A DNA stretch of 64,000 nucleotides from Marinobacter segnicrescens (GCF_900111555.1 NZ_FOHZ01000001.1:434001-498000); one strand, 5' to 3'. Numbered from the stretch's first letter, positions 18,786-30,532 are shown. Notes: generated from the sequence alone by a model not told the origin. Program-made: numbers and translations.

Positions 18786-19986
18786 GGGCAAGCCTCCGTT
18801 TGATGTTGGCCTGAACCACGTAGTGATCCATCAGCGGTGCGAACAGGTTGGCGAACAGGATCGCCAGCATGATGCCTTCCGGGAATGCCGGGTTGACCAC
18901 GCGGATAAGCACGGTCATGACACCCACCAGGATACCAAAGCACCAGCGGCCGGTATTGGTCATGGCGGCGGAAACCGGGTCCGTAGCCATGAACATCATG
19001 CCAAAGGCAAAGCCACCCATCACCAGGTGCCAGTGGGGGCCAACGGCAAAGAACGGATTGGTTTCCGAACCAATGACATTGAACAGCAGGGAGGTGGCGA
19101 TCATGCCGATCATGACACCGCCGACAATCCGCCAGGAGGCAATCTTCATTACCAGCAGGGCAATCCCGCCAATCAGCACCGCCAGGGTGGAAGTCTCACC
19201 CATGGAGCCCTGGATGGTGCCCAGGAAGGCGCTCATCCAGCCAATGTTCTGCTCCAGTGCTTCCAGGCCACCAGACGCCGCCCAGCTCAGGGCAGTTGCA
19301 CCGGAGAAGCCATCCACGGCGGTCCACACAGTGTCACCGGAGATCTGGGCCGGATAGGCAAAGTACAGGAAAGCACGACCGGTCAGGGCCGGGTTCAGGA
19401 AGTTCTTGCCGGTTCCGCCAAACACTTCCTTGCCGATGACCACACCGAAGGTGATACCCAGCGCCACCTGCCACAGGGGAATGCTGGGCGGACAGATCAG
19501 GGCGAACAGGATGGAGGTCACGAAGAAGCCTTCGTTCACCTCATGGCGACGCACGGTGGCAAACAGCACTTCCCAGAAGCCACCGACAGCAAAGGTGACA
19601 AAGTAGATGGGAATGAAGTACGCCATACCGTAGACGAAGTTATCCCACACCCCTGCCCCGGCTCCGGTCACTGCCAGCGCCTGGATAAAGGCCGTGCGCA
19701 GGCCACCGTCCCCGACCAGCGCGTCCGGGTTCTCCGCCAGGAAGCTGTTGGCCTGGAAACCGATGTTCCACATACCAAAGAACATGGCCGGGAAGGTGCA
19801 CAACCACACAGTGATCATGATGCGCTTGAGATCAACGCCGTCACGTACGTGGGATGTGGTGGAGGTTACGCTGTTAGGCGTATAGAAGATGGTGTCGACC
19901 GCCTCGTACAGGGCGTACCAGCGTTCGTACTTGCCACCTTTTTCAAAATGATGCTCGATGCCATCGAGAAACTGTCGGATTGCCAT
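18778..19986 (-). CDS. nqrB: Na+-NQR subunit B (covalent FMN, Na+ channel)
   Basis: Ten-helix membrane subunit of 402 residues that forms part of the sodium path. FMN is expected on T231 in [11 protein letters not shown]. Conserved segments [15 protein letters not shown] and [15 protein letters not shown] are present. It starts 3 bp after nqrA and overlaps nqrC. Confidence 0.97.
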   Translation of the reverse strand: MAIRQFLDGIEHHFEKGGKYERWYALYEAVDTIFYTPNSVTSTTSHVRDGVDLKRIMITVWLCTFPAMFFGMWNIGFQANSFLAENPDALVGDGGLRTAFIQALAVTGAGAGVWDNFVYGMAYFIPIYFVTFAVGGFWEVLFATVRRHEVNEGFFVTSILFALICPPSIPLWQVALGITFGVVIGKEVFGGTGKNFLNPALTGRAFLYFAYPAQISGDTVWTAVDGFSGATALSWAASGGLEALEQNIGWMSAFLGTIQGSMGETSTLAVLIGGIALLVMKIASWRIVGGVMIGMIATSLLFNVIGSETNPFFAVGPHWHLVMGGFAFGMMFMATDPVSAAMTNTGRWCFGILVGVMTVLIRVVNPAFPEGIMLAILFANLFAPLMDHYVVQANIKRRLARG

Positions 19987-19989
19987 CGG

Positions 19990-21336
19990 TTAGCCCTCGA
20001 TCTCGATTCGGGTCAGGTTCTCGCGGAGAATCGGACCGTATTCGTATTTGCCCGGGCACACGAAGGTACACAGGGCCAGGTCTTCTTCATCCAGCTCCAG
20101 TGCACCAAGCTTCTGTGCCATCTCGGTGTCGCCCACAATCAGGGTACGCAATAGCTGCGTTGGCAGGATGTCCAGCGGCATCACCTGCTCGTAGGCACCC
20201 ACTGGCACCATGGCCCGCTCACTGCCATTGGTCGTAGTGGTGAGGTCGAACTTCTTGTTGCCCATGAGCCTGGACAGGTAGATGTTCAACACCGAGAACT
20301 TGTTGGTGCCCGGCGACAGCCACCCCATGAACTGGCGCTTGTAGCCTTCCTCTAGTACCGAGACCTGGTTATCGAAGCGTCCCAGGTAAGCACAGGGACC
20401 AATGCCACGGCGGCCACCGAACACAGAACCGGAGATCGGTCGGATCTCGCAGTCAGTTGCGGTTTCGTCTTTCAGCAGCTCCTCCAGGCTGGCACCCATG
20501 CGGGTACGCACCAGGCGGGGATTGTTCGCCTTTGGTCCGCCAATCGCCACAACGCGGTCAACCAGCAGCTCACCGGTTTCGAACAGCTTCGCGATCGCGA
20601 TGACATCCTGGTAGCCAATGGTCCAGACGGTCTTGCCCAGGGAAACCGGGTCCAGGTAGTGGATGTGGGTACCCACGTTACCGGCCGGATGCACACCGTC
20701 AAACTGCTCAACCTGAACGGCATCGGAGTTTGGCACCGGCACGTCAGAACCAGGCTTGCCGGTGACGAACACCTTGCCATTGGTGAGGCTGGTGAGAATC
20801 TGCAGCCCCTTTTCGAAGGCGGCAGCCTGTTCCTTGATGATGACAACCGGGTCCGCCGCCAGCGGGTTGGTGTCCATCACGGAGACAAAAATGGAATGGG
20901 GCGCACTGTCGATAGCAGGAACCTTGCTGAAGGGCCGGGTGCGGAACGCCGTCCACAAACCGGACTCAACCAGGTTATCCACCACTTGCTGGCGCTCCAG
21001 TGAGGCCAGGTCGCCTTCGCTGTAGCGGGCAAAGGTTTCTGCCTCGTCACCGTCGATTTCGATGACGATGGACTGGAACACCCGCCGCTCACCGCGGTTG
21101 ATCTCTTTTACAACACCGGCTGCCGGTGAGGTATAGCGAACGCCTTCAGTCTTCTTGTCCGTAAACAGCAGCGACCCGCGCTTGACGCGGTCTCCCTCTT
21201 TGACTTCCATCGTCGGCTTCATGCCGTTGTAATCAAAGCCGATCAGCGCGACGTGGCGTACCGGCTTTCCTTCTGAGATGGTCTGATCAGGAGCGCCGCT
21301 GATGGGAAGATCCAGGCCTTTTTTGATGTTGATCAT
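19990..21336 (-). CDS. nqrA: Na+-NQR subunit A
   Basis: Peripheral cytoplasmic subunit of 448 residues, first gene of the nqr operon. The start [18 protein letters not shown] is the typical NqrA beginning; a longer reading adds 42 residues unlike the family. Internal landmarks are [20 protein letters not shown], a biotinyl/lipoyl-like loop ([14 protein letters not shown] type), and [13 protein letters not shown]. The complex as a whole couples NADH-to-ubiquinone electron flow to Na+ export, a common marine energy system. Confidence 0.96.
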   Translation of the reverse strand: MINIKKGLDLPISGAPDQTISEGKPVRHVALIGFDYNGMKPTMEVKEGDRVKRGSLLFTDKKTEGVRYTSPAAGVVKEINRGERRVFQSIVIEIDGDEAETFARYSEGDLASLERQQVVDNLVESGLWTAFRTRPFSKVPAIDSAPHSIFVSVMDTNPLAADPVVIIKEQAAAFEKGLQILTSLTNGKVFVTGKPGSDVPVPNSDAVQVEQFDGVHPAGNVGTHIHYLDPVSLGKTVWTIGYQDVIAIAKLFETGELLVDRVVAIGGPKANNPRLVRTRMGASLEELLKDETATDCEIRPISGSVFGGRRGIGPCAYLGRFDNQVSVLEEGYKRQFMGWLSPGTNKFSVLNIYLSRLMGNKKFDLTTTTNGSERAMVPVGAYEQVMPLDILPTQLLRTLIVGDTEMAQKLGALELDEEDLALCTFVCPGKYEYGPILRENLTRIEIEG

Positions 21337-21440
21337 TAGCCTCGTCCAATCATCAGGAACTGTTAAAAGGATTGTCACGCCTGACCCTGCGGCCCTGTTC
21401 CCCGACGTTTCAAGCGGTGCTTGTACAGCCCGAATGATGG

Positions 21441-21477
21441 CTGACCGTGCCCGGCATTGCACACGGCGTACGGTCAG
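21441..21477 (-). other. Stem-loop in the nqrA leader
   Basis: CTGACCGT (21441-21448) and ACGGTCAG (21470-21477) are perfect 8-bp inverted arms around a 21-nt GC-rich loop. It lies inside the predicted 5' leader of nqrA, about 105 nt ahead of the start codon. No U-run follows, so it is not an evident attenuator. Confidence 0.4.
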
Positions 21478-21529
21478 TGTTCAGGAAAGCGATGAGAAGC
21501 GGGTGCCAGACGTACCCAAAATCGCGCCA

Positions 21530-21558
21530 ATTATAGAGATTAAGAGAACCTATTTCTA
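21530..21558 (-). promoter_or_regulatory. Predicted nqr operon promoter
   Basis: On the minus strand TAGAAA and a perfect TATAAT are separated by 17 bp. Transcription would begin near 21523, leaving a leader of roughly 185 nt before the nqrA ATG. No other good promoter is visible in the 364-bp region between nqrA and gap. Confidence 0.55.
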
Positions 21559-21562
21559 CCGG

Positions 21563-21578
21563 TAACCTGAACAGGTTA
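21563..21578. promoter_or_regulatory. Inverted repeat directly upstream of the nqr -35
   Basis: TAACCTGAACAGGTTA has perfect 7-bp arms around AA, extending to 9 bp per arm with one mismatch. It lies 4 bp upstream of the predicted -35 hexamer of the nqr promoter, a usual place for an activator. The binding protein is unknown. Confidence 0.5.
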
Positions 21579-21649
21579 TCGGATTTTACCCTGCCCATCG
21601 GAGGTACCACGACCAGGCGACGAGCCTGGCTAACTGGTTGCGAGGCGAT

Positions 21650-21686
21650 AAAAAACCCCGGGAGCCACACGGCTGCCGGGGTTTTT
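21650..21686. terminator. Strong intrinsic terminator downstream of gap
   Basis: An A-run, CCCCGG, AGCC, an ACAC loop, GGCT, CCGGGG and a T-run form a long hairpin with a single mismatch. On the minus strand it lies 14 bp after the gap stop codon and would end that transcript before the nqr promoter region. Its symmetry lets it act in both directions. Confidence 0.88.
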
Positions 21687-21700
21687 CCGCTCAGCTGACC

Positions 21701-23197
21701 TCAGTCAGCCAGGGCCTGGGCCCATTCACGGGAACGCTTCGGGAAAATCGGATAGGTGATACCGGCCATCTGGTTAACGCAGCGAACCACCTGGGCGCTG
21801 TAGCCGAACTCGTTGTCGTACCAGACGTACAGAATCAGGCGCTTGCCGTTGGCAATGGTAGCCTGGGCGTCGACGACACCGGCGTGACGGGAGCCCACGA
21901 AATCCGTAGACACCACTTCCGGAGAGTTCACGAAATCGATCTGCTTCTGCAACTCGGAGTGCAGGGCCATTTCCCGCAGGTACTCGTTGGCACTGTCAAC
22001 CGTCACGTCCTTCTCAAGGTTCAGGTTGAGAATAGCCATGGACACGTTGGGAGTGGGCACCCGGATGGCATTACCGCTGAGCTTGCCTTTCAGCTCAGGC
22101 AGGGCCTTGGCAACCGCCTTGGCGGCCCCTGTCTCGGTAATAACCATGTTCAGCGGGGCACTGCGACCACGACGACTGCCCTTGTGGTAGTTGTCGATCA
22201 GGTTCTGGTCGTTGGTATAGGAGTGCACGGTTTCCACGTGACCATCAACGATGGTGAACTCGTCATGGATAGCCTTCAGAACCGGTGTGATGGCGTTGGT
22301 GGTGCAGGACGCGGCAGACAGGATACGGTCATCGTCGGTGATGGTGTCGTTATTGATGCCATAAACGATGTTCTTGATATCGCCCTTGCCCGGTGCGGTC
22401 AGGATGACCCGACTGGCCCCCTTCGACTTCAGGTGCAGCCCCAGACCCTCTTCGTCACGCCACTTACCGGTGTTATCAATGATAATGGCGTTATTGATGT
22501 CATACGCGGTGTAGTCGACCTTGTCCGGGCCGTCGGAGTAGATCACCTTGATAAAGTTACCATTGGCAATCAGCGCAGAGTTTTCTTCATCCACGGTAAT
22601 GGTGCCGTTGAACGGGCCGTGCACGGAATCACGGCGCAGCAGGCTGGCGCGTTTCTCCAGGTCGTTGTCGGCACCACCCTGGCGGACCACAATGGCCCGC
22701 AGGCGCAGGTTATTGCCGCCACCGGCCTTCTCGATCAGGATGCGTGCAAGCAGGCGCCCGATACGACCAAAACCGTAGAGCACGACGTCCTTGGTTTCCT
22801 CGACGGCGTTTTTCTCGGATTCGGCGCGATACTGACCGACGACCGGTCCGATCTCCTCCCGCAGGAACTCTTCCAGTGAGCGGCCATTGCCTTCAGCTTT
22901 GAACTTGACTGCCAGCTTGCCAATATCCACGTGAGCCTGGCCCAGTTCCAGCTTGTCCATGGCTTCCAGCATCGGCAGGGTGTCGTGCACCGACAGTTCA
23001 CTGTCTTCAACCTGGCGGACAAAACGATGGGCACGAATGATGCCAATCACCGACTGGTTAATGATGGCACGGCCATAGACTGATGTGACCACGTTATTCT
23101 TGCGGTACAGACGGCCGATCAGGGGGATCATCGCTTCTGCGGTGGACTCCCGCTCGGTCCAGTTGGACAGGTACTGGTTGATCTGTTCGTGACTCAC
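21701..23197 (-). CDS. gap: Glyceraldehyde-3-phosphate dehydrogenase with N-terminal extension
   Basis: Phosphorylating GAPDH of 498 residues, about 160 longer than the classic enzyme. Residues 1 to about 135 form an extra, mostly helical N-terminal domain; then come the Rossmann motif YGFGRIGR (about 141-148), the catalytic Cys C298 in SAASCTTNAI, and conserved VPTPNVS and WYDNEFGYS. The GTG at 23197 is chosen because AGAGG lies 7 bases upstream and it gives MSHEQINQYL; a TTG 17 codons earlier lacks support. This long subfamily occurs beside mfd in pseudomonads (from memory). Its direction, glycolytic or gluconeogenic, cannot be read here. Confidence 0.92.
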   Translation of the reverse strand: MSHEQINQYLSNWTERESTAEAMIPLIGRLYRKNNVVTSVYGRAIINQSVIGIIRAHRFVRQVEDSELSVHDTLPMLEAMDKLELGQAHVDIGKLAVKFKAEGNGRSLEEFLREEIGPVVGQYRAESEKNAVEETKDVVLYGFGRIGRLLARILIEKAGGGNNLRLRAIVVRQGGADNDLEKRASLLRRDSVHGPFNGTITVDEENSALIANGNFIKVIYSDGPDKVDYTAYDINNAIIIDNTGKWRDEEGLGLHLKSKGASRVILTAPGKGDIKNIVYGINNDTITDDDRILSAASCTTNAITPVLKAIHDEFTIVDGHVETVHSYTNDQNLIDNYHKGSRRGRSAPLNMVITETGAAKAVAKALPELKGKLSGNAIRVPTPNVSMAILNLNLEKDVTVDSANEYLREMALHSELQKQIDFVNSPEVVSTDFVGSRHAGVVDAQATIANGKRLILYVWYDNEFGYSAQVVRCVNQMAGITYPIFPKRSREWAQALAD

Positions 23198-23333
23198 GCT
23201 TGAACCTCTGCAAGTTGGCACTCGAAAAAATGGGTGCGTATTATCCAATTTAAATCCCGTGATCGCAAACCACGACCAGCGCTGACTGCTTACACCACCC
23301 GAGACACCCCTGACTCACAACACAGCTTAACCG

Positions 23334-23369
23334 GGCTGTCATGACAGCCGAGGCTGTCACCGCTAGAAT
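23334..23369 (+). promoter_or_regulatory. Predicted mfd promoter overlapped by a 16-bp palindrome
   Basis: ATGACA (23341-23346) and TAGAAT (23364-23369) with a 17-bp spacer each match the sigma-70 consensus at five of six bases; transcription would start near 23376, about 100 nt before mfd. The perfect palindrome GGCTGTCATGACAGCC (23334-23349) covers the -35 hexamer, and a further half-site GGCTGTCA follows at 23352-23359. The arrangement suggests a repressor operator. Confidence 0.6.
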
Positions 23370-23477
23370 ACCCCCCTTTTCGGAACGGTCGCCAGCCGAA
23401 ACCCGGGCTGCGGGCTTACCGTCCGTTCATGATCTGAATATCATCCAGCATGCCAAGGCCAGGAGCATATCATCCCG

Positions 23478-26400
23478 ATGAAAACGGGCACCCCGCACAC
23501 TCCCATTGCCGACTTTGTTCCCGCTGCCCCAACCCGCGCAGCAGATCACCGGATCTGGGACCGACTGCATGGCAGCGCTGACGCCCTGGCCATCAGTGAA
23601 ACCGCCAAGGCCACTGGCGGCCTGACCCTGGTAATCACGCGCAGCACCGACGAGGCCATACGGCTGGAACAGGCTGTCCGCTTCTACCTGGACCTGCCTC
23701 CGGATGACGAGGCCACGTCCATTACCGACGACGGCCTGGAGCTGCTGTCATTGCCCGACTGGGAAACCCTGCCTTACGACCTGTTCTCGCCCCACCAGGA
23801 TATCGTTTCCCGGCGTATTCGCACCCTGCACCGGTTGCCACAAACCCGTCACGCCATATTGATCGTTCCGGCACGCACCCTGATGCACCGGTTACCACCT
23901 GCCTCCTATCTGCAGGGTAACACCCTGCTGCTCGAGGCAGGCCAGACCCTGGACCCGGCTCAGTGGCGACTGCAGCTTGAAGCCGCCGGCTACCGCCATA
24001 CGGAAAACGTCTACGAGCATGGCGAATACGCTGTGCGGGGGGCGATTGTCGACATCTTCCCCATGGGGGCCAGCCAGCCCTATCGCATAGACCTGTTTGA
24101 CGATGAAATCGAAACCCTGCGCACCTTCGATCCAGAGACCCAGCGCTCCCTGGATCGCATCGACCGGGTGGAACTGCTGCCGGCTTTCGAATTCCCATGG
24201 AGCAAGGATGCCCGCTCCGGCTTCCGCAACCGCTGGTTCGAGTACTTCCCCAATGCCGACCGCAGTGCGCCGGTCTACCAGGACGTGACCCAGGGCATCA
24301 CTCCGGCCGGTATCGAGTACTACCTGCCACTTTTCTTTGATGAAACCGCAACCCTGTTCGACTATCTGCCCGGCGAAACCCTGGTGTTCACCGCCGACGG
24401 ACTGGATGAAGCGGTGGACCTGTTTCAGCAGGACACCGCCAACCGCTACGAGGAGCGGCGCCATGATCGCATGCGTCCCATCCTGCCGCCGGCCCACCTG
24501 TTCCTGAAAACCGATGAGCTGTTCGGCCTGCTGCGCCAGCGCCCCCGGGTCACCCTGGTGCACGGTGAAACCACGCGCTCCGGCCAGGGCATCACTTCCC
24601 TGCATTCCGAGCCGTTACCGGATGTCGCCATGGACGGCCGTGCCAGCGACCCCGCCGCCCGCCTGCGTCAGTTCATCGGCGAGTTCGATGGCCGGGTGCT
24701 GATCTGTGCCGAATCCTCCGGGCGGCGGGAAGCCCTGAGGGACAACCTGGCGGAGAACCGCATCAAGGTTGAGGGCGTCGATAACTGGCACGCCTTCCTC
24801 ACTACCGACACCAGCCTGGGCATTACCGTCGCGCCGCTGGAACCGGGGCTTCTGTTACCGCGGGAGGGCCTTGCCCTCATCACCGAGACCCTGCTGTTCG
24901 GTGAGCGGGTACTTCAGCGCCGGCGCCGGGAGAAACCCACCGAAGTGGACGACTCCGGCTATCGAGACCTGTCCGAGCTTCGGGTCGGGGCACCGGTGGT
25001 GCACATTGACCATGGTGTAGGTCGTTACCAGGGCCTGGAAACCATCACCGTAGATGGCGATGCGACGGAATTCCTGACCCTGGAATACGCCGGCGGCTCA
25101 AAACTCTATGTACCGGTTTCCAGCCTACACCTGATCTCCCGCTATTCCGGCTCGGATACAGAACACGCGCCCCTGCACAAACTGGGCACGGACCGCTGGA
25201 GCAATGCCAAGCAGAAGGCAATGGAGAAGATCCGCGATACCGCCGCGGAACTGCTTGACGTCTATGCCCGACGGGAGGCCCGCCAGGGCTTTCAGTTCAG
25301 CGACCCGGAGGAAGCCTACCGCCACTTTGCCGCTGGCTTCCCGTTCGAGGAAACCCCGGACCAGCAGGCAGCCATCGAACGGGTGATCGAGGATATGACC
25401 GGTGAGCGCCCCATGGACCGGCTGGTCTGTGGCGATGTGGGCTTTGGCAAGACCGAGGTCGCCATGCGCGCCGCCTTTATTGCCACCTGGTCCGGCAAAC
25501 AGGTGGCGGTCCTGGTGCCCACCACCCTGCTGGCCCAGCAGCACTATGAATCCTTCCGGGACCGTTTCTCCGATACCCCGGTCACCGTGGAACTGCTGTC
25601 ACGCTTCCGCAGTACCGGCGAGACCCGCAAGGCCATTGAGCGCATTGAAGAGGGCAAGGCGGACATCGTCATCGGCACCCACAAGCTGCTGCAGGGCGAT
25701 ATCCGTTTCAGCAACCTGGGCCTGGTGATTATCGACGAGGAGCACCGCTTCGGTGTCGGCCAGAAAGAGAAGTTCAAGGCCCTGCGTGCCGAGGTGGATA
25801 TGCTGACTCTGACTGCCACGCCCATTCCACGCACGCTGAACATGGCCATGGGCCACCTGCGGGACCTGTCCATCATTGCCACCCCGCCGGCCCGACGCCT
25901 GTCGGTGAAGACCTTTGTGCGCCAGAAAGACAATGCCATGGTGAAGGAAGCCATTTTGCGGGAGATCCTGCGGGGTGGTCAGGTGTATTTCCTGCACAAC
26001 GATGTGGCGACCATACAGAAAACCGCCGAAGATCTGCGCAACCTGATTCCCGAGGCCCGGGTGGGCGTGGCCCACGGCCAGATGCGGGAGCGGGAGCTGG
26101 AACAGATCATGTCGGACTTCTACCACAAGCGCTTCAACGTGCTGGTGTGCACCACCATCATCGAGACCGGCATCGACATTCCCAGCGCCAACACCATCAT
26201 CATCGAACGGGCGGACAAGTTCGGCCTGGCCCAACTTCACCAACTGCGGGGCCGTGTCGGCCGTTCCCACCACCAGGCCTATGCCTACCTGCTGACCCCG
26301 CCCCCCAAGGCCATGACAGCGGATGCCCGTAAACGGCTGGATGCCATTTCCGAAGCCCAGGACCTGGGCGCAGGCTTTATGCTCGCCACCCACGACCTGG

Positions 26401-26984
26401 AAATCCGTGGTGCCGGCGAACTGCTGGGGGATGAACAGAGCGGGCAGATCGAAAGCATCGGCTTTACACTCTACATGCAGTTGCTGGATGAGGCCGTGCA
26501 GGCGATCCGCGAAGGCCGAACACCCAATGCCGACCTGCCCCTGAGCCACGGTACGGAAATGAACCTGCGCATTCCGGCACTGATCCCGGACGACTACCTG
26601 CCGGATGTACACAATCGCCTGATGCTCTACAAGCGCATCGCCAGCGTGAAAACCGAGGAAGAACTCAAGGAGTTGCAGGTGGAAATGATCGACCGGTTCG
26701 GCCTGCTGCCCCAGCCGGCAAAAAACCTGATCCGTCAGAGCAGCCTGCGGATCCGCGCCGAGGGGCTCGGGGTGGTAAAAGTGGACGCCGGCCGGGACTG
26801 GCTCAAGCTGGAGTTCGGCAACAACACGACCGTTGACCCGCTCAGACTGGTGCAAAAGGTGCAGCAGGCGCCGGACCAGTACCGGCTGGAAGGGGCAAAT
26901 ACCTTCAGCGTGCGGCTGAAAGACGATACAACCGATGGTAAACTCGACGCCATCTCGGCGGCATTGGCGGACCTGGCGGCATAA
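23478..26984 (+). CDS. mfd: Transcription-repair coupling factor Mfd
   Basis: ATP-driven DNA translocase that removes RNA polymerase stalled at lesions and recruits UvrA. It has 1168 residues, the normal length. The N-terminal UvrB-like region contains WETLPYDLFSPHQDIV; the CarD-like RNA polymerase interaction domain starts near residue 497 (RVGAPVVHIDHGVGRYQGLE); RecG-like helicase motifs follow, with Walker A GDVGFGKTEVAMR near 650 and DEEH near 750; the C-terminal TRCF domain ends the protein. It is transcribed away from gap, with csiV next. Confidence 0.97.
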   Translation: MKTGTPHTPIADFVPAAPTRAADHRIWDRLHGSADALAISETAKATGGLTLVITRSTDEAIRLEQAVRFYLDLPPDDEATSITDDGLELLSLPDWETLPYDLFSPHQDIVSRRIRTLHRLPQTRHAILIVPARTLMHRLPPASYLQGNTLLLEAGQTLDPAQWRLQLEAAGYRHTENVYEHGEYAVRGAIVDIFPMGASQPYRIDLFDDEIETLRTFDPETQRSLDRIDRVELLPAFEFPWSKDARSGFRNRWFEYFPNADRSAPVYQDVTQGITPAGIEYYLPLFFDETATLFDYLPGETLVFTADGLDEAVDLFQQDTANRYEERRHDRMRPILPPAHLFLKTDELFGLLRQRPRVTLVHGETTRSGQGITSLHSEPLPDVAMDGRASDPAARLRQFIGEFDGRVLICAESSGRREALRDNLAENRIKVEGVDNWHAFLTTDTSLGITVAPLEPGLLLPREGLALITETLLFGERVLQRRRREKPTEVDDSGYRDLSELRVGAPVVHIDHGVGRYQGLETITVDGDATEFLTLEYAGGSKLYVPVSSLHLISRYSGSDTEHAPLHKLGTDRWSNAKQKAMEKIRDTAAELLDVYARREARQGFQFSDPEEAYRHFAAGFPFEETPDQQAAIERVIEDMTGERPMDRLVCGDVGFGKTEVAMRAAFIATWSGKQVAVLVPTTLLAQQHYESFRDRFSDTPVTVELLSRFRSTGETRKAIERIEEGKADIVIGTHKLLQGDIRFSNLGLVIIDEEHRFGVGQKEKFKALRAEVDMLTLTATPIPRTLNMAMGHLRDLSIIATPPARRLSVKTFVRQKDNAMVKEAILREILRGGQVYFLHNDVATIQKTAEDLRNLIPEARVGVAHGQMRERELEQIMSDFYHKRFNVLVCTTIIETGIDIPSANTIIIERADKFGLAQLHQLRGRVGRSHHQAYAYLLTPPPKAMTADARKRLDAISEAQDLGAGFMLATHDLEIRGAGELLGDEQSGQIESIGFTLYMQLLDEAVQAIREGRTPNADLPLSHGTEMNLRIPALIPDDYLPDVHNRLMLYKRIASVKTEEELKELQVEMIDRFGLLPQPAKNLIRQSSLRIRAEGLGVVKVDAGRDWLKLEFGNNTTVDPLRLVQKVQQAPDQYRLEGANTFSVRLKDDTTDGKLDAISAALADLAA

Positions 26985-27076
26985 CCAGCCAGCAGCTCAG
27001 CTGCGGGAAGATAAGGAGATGGCCGGTAACTGATAACCGGACCGTCAATTCCGACGAACGGATCAGGAGACCCACC

Positions 27077-27820
27077 TTGCACAAACCGGCCTTCACCTTC
27101 GCCAGCCGACTGCTTGCCATCCTGGCCCTGTTGACGGTGCTGTCTGCACCGTCCCTGGCCCAGGACCGTTACCGCGCCGAAATCGTAGTCCTCGAACGTC
27201 TGGCGGACCCTATTCTGAATGAGAATATGGCCGACAGGTTGCCGGAACGGACTGAAGCCGGCAAGCGTCTGTGGGTGGTAGACAGTACCGGCAACCGCAT
27301 CTCCGACATCGACACCACCTCCAACCTGACCCTCAATAGCGCCGCGGCCAGGCTCGAAAGCAGTGGCAAATACAGGGTGCTGATGAAAACCGGCTGGATC
27401 GAGAGCTTCCCGGACAACTATAACGGCGAGCCACTGGCCATCGAGCTTGGCGAATACCTGGACGCAGCGGGGCATCGGGCCATTGAAGGCACCATCGAGA
27501 TCAACCGCCGCCGCTACCTCCTGGTCACCGTCGCCCTGAACCACTGGCGGGAAGCCATCGGCGGTAGCGCTCCGATGCAGGTGGAAACCTCCGGGGAGGC
27601 AGGGGAATCCAGGGACGATGACGATCAGGGCACTGAAAATGGGCCAGTAAAAGGCAGCGACAGCAGTATGGCAGCGATCGAAGACTCCATGCAGCCAGCC
27701 CGCTCCGACAAGGAGCTTGTCACCTGGATTCGCGAAACCCGGCGCATGCGCAGCGAGGAAATCCACTTCCTGGACTCCCCCACCATCGGAGTGCTGGTCT
27801 ACTTCCGCCCCCTCGACTAA
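27077..27820 (+). CDS. CsiV-family periplasmic protein
   Basis: A 247-residue exported protein matching the CsiV family, whose Vibrio cholerae founder binds peptidoglycan and supports the cell-wall synthase PBP1A-LpoA. The signal peptide ends at SLA (residue 28). Typical features are YRAEIVVLERLADP near the mature start, GTIEINRRRYLLVTVAL, and a C-terminal RRMRSEEIHFLDSPTIGVLV. A central acidic, low-complexity stretch (about 175-205) is variable. The start is TTG, supported by AGGAGA 6 bases upstream. It lies 92 bp after mfd and may be cotranscribed with it. Confidence 0.82.
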   Translation: MHKPAFTFASRLLAILALLTVLSAPSLAQDRYRAEIVVLERLADPILNENMADRLPERTEAGKRLWVVDSTGNRISDIDTTSNLTLNSAAARLESSGKYRVLMKTGWIESFPDNYNGEPLAIELGEYLDAAGHRAIEGTIEINRRRYLLVTVALNHWREAIGGSAPMQVETSGEAGESRDDDDQGTENGPVKGSDSSMAAIEDSMQPARSDKELVTWIRETRRMRSEEIHFLDSPTIGVLVYFRPLD

Positions 27821-27828
27821 CGGGCCGA

Positions 27829-27849
27829 CGCCTGGAACAGCTCCAGGCG
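27829..27849. terminator. Possible hairpin terminator between csiV and the phosphorylase gene
   Basis: CGCCTGGA and TCCAGGCG form an 8-bp perfect stem with an ACAGC loop in the 76-bp gap between convergent genes. Only CCTTT follows on the plus strand, so the T-run is weak. Position supports a terminator; sequence alone is marginal. Confidence 0.45.
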
Positions 27850-27896
27850 CCTTTGCAATATTGACACCCCTGGTTGCCGCCAGTGGTCACAGGGCA

Positions 27897-29983
<2,087 letters not shown>

Positions 29984-29995
29984 TGACATCTCCTC

Positions 29996-30532
29996 TTACT
30001 GTTCTTGGTTGACAGGACGGGGACCGGGCTCAATGATCACCGGCGTGCCGGCAACCAGCCGGTCAAACAACTCGATGACATCGCGGTTTCGCATACGGAT
30101 ACATCCATGGGACCTTGGTTTTCCCATGGGTTCAGTATCCGGGGTGCCATGAATGTATATGAAACGACGAAAGCTATCGACACCTGGACCACGATTGAAG
30201 CCGTTTTCCAGGCCGCAGAGCCAGATTATGCGGGAGAGAATCCAGTCCCTTTGGGGATAGTGCCGTGACAGTTCCGGCGACCAGGTCTCACCGGTGGGGC
30301 GGCGCGCCACAAAGACCGTTCCTTCGGGCTTACCCCAGCCGACCATGGCCCTGACATAGTGACGCCCACGGGGCGTACAGCCGGAATCCTGGGCCTCGCC
30401 AGGACCGTTCAGAGCGGTGGATACGGGCCAGCTGAGGTGTTCGCCATGGCCACCGAACCAGTCCAGCATCTGGCGGTCCAGACTGATGATCACACGCTGC
30501 TCCCCTTCCGGGTTGGATGCTGAGATGGACAC
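29996..30532 (-). CDS. L,D-transpeptidase (YkuD) family protein without signal peptide
   Basis: A 178-residue YkuD-domain protein. The catalytic block is IYIHGTPDTEPMGKPRSHGCIRM, with the active Cys in SHGCIRM and the partner His in IHGT (positions about 125-150). Such enzymes cross-link peptidoglycan or attach proteins to it from the periplasm, yet the visible N-terminus (MSISASNPEGEQRVIISL) has no signal sequence. The start is GTG with AGGAG 8 bases upstream. It lies 12 bp before the channel gene and probably belongs to the same transcript. Cellular location is therefore uncertain. Confidence 0.85.
   Translation of the reverse strand: MSISASNPEGEQRVIISLDRQMLDWFGGHGEHLSWPVSTALNGPGEAQDSGCTPRGRHYVRAMVGWGKPEGTVFVARRPTGETWSPELSRHYPQRDWILSRIIWLCGLENGFNRGPGVDSFRRFIYIHGTPDTEPMGKPRSHGCIRMRNRDVIELFDRLVAGTPVIIEPGPRPVNQEQ

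Noticed and set aside
18640..20154. 504-codon open frame on the plus strand across nqrC and nqrB
   Set aside because: Shadow of two well-supported membrane subunits; low-complexity composition and no motif.
23334..23349. LexA (SOS) box in front of mfd
   Set aside because: The palindrome has CTGT and ACAG but only 4 bp between them; the gammaproteobacterial LexA site needs 8.
25599..26855. 418-codon open frame on the minus strand inside mfd
   Set aside because: Wholly inside the helicase and TRCF parts of mfd in antisense, with no ribosome site or motif.
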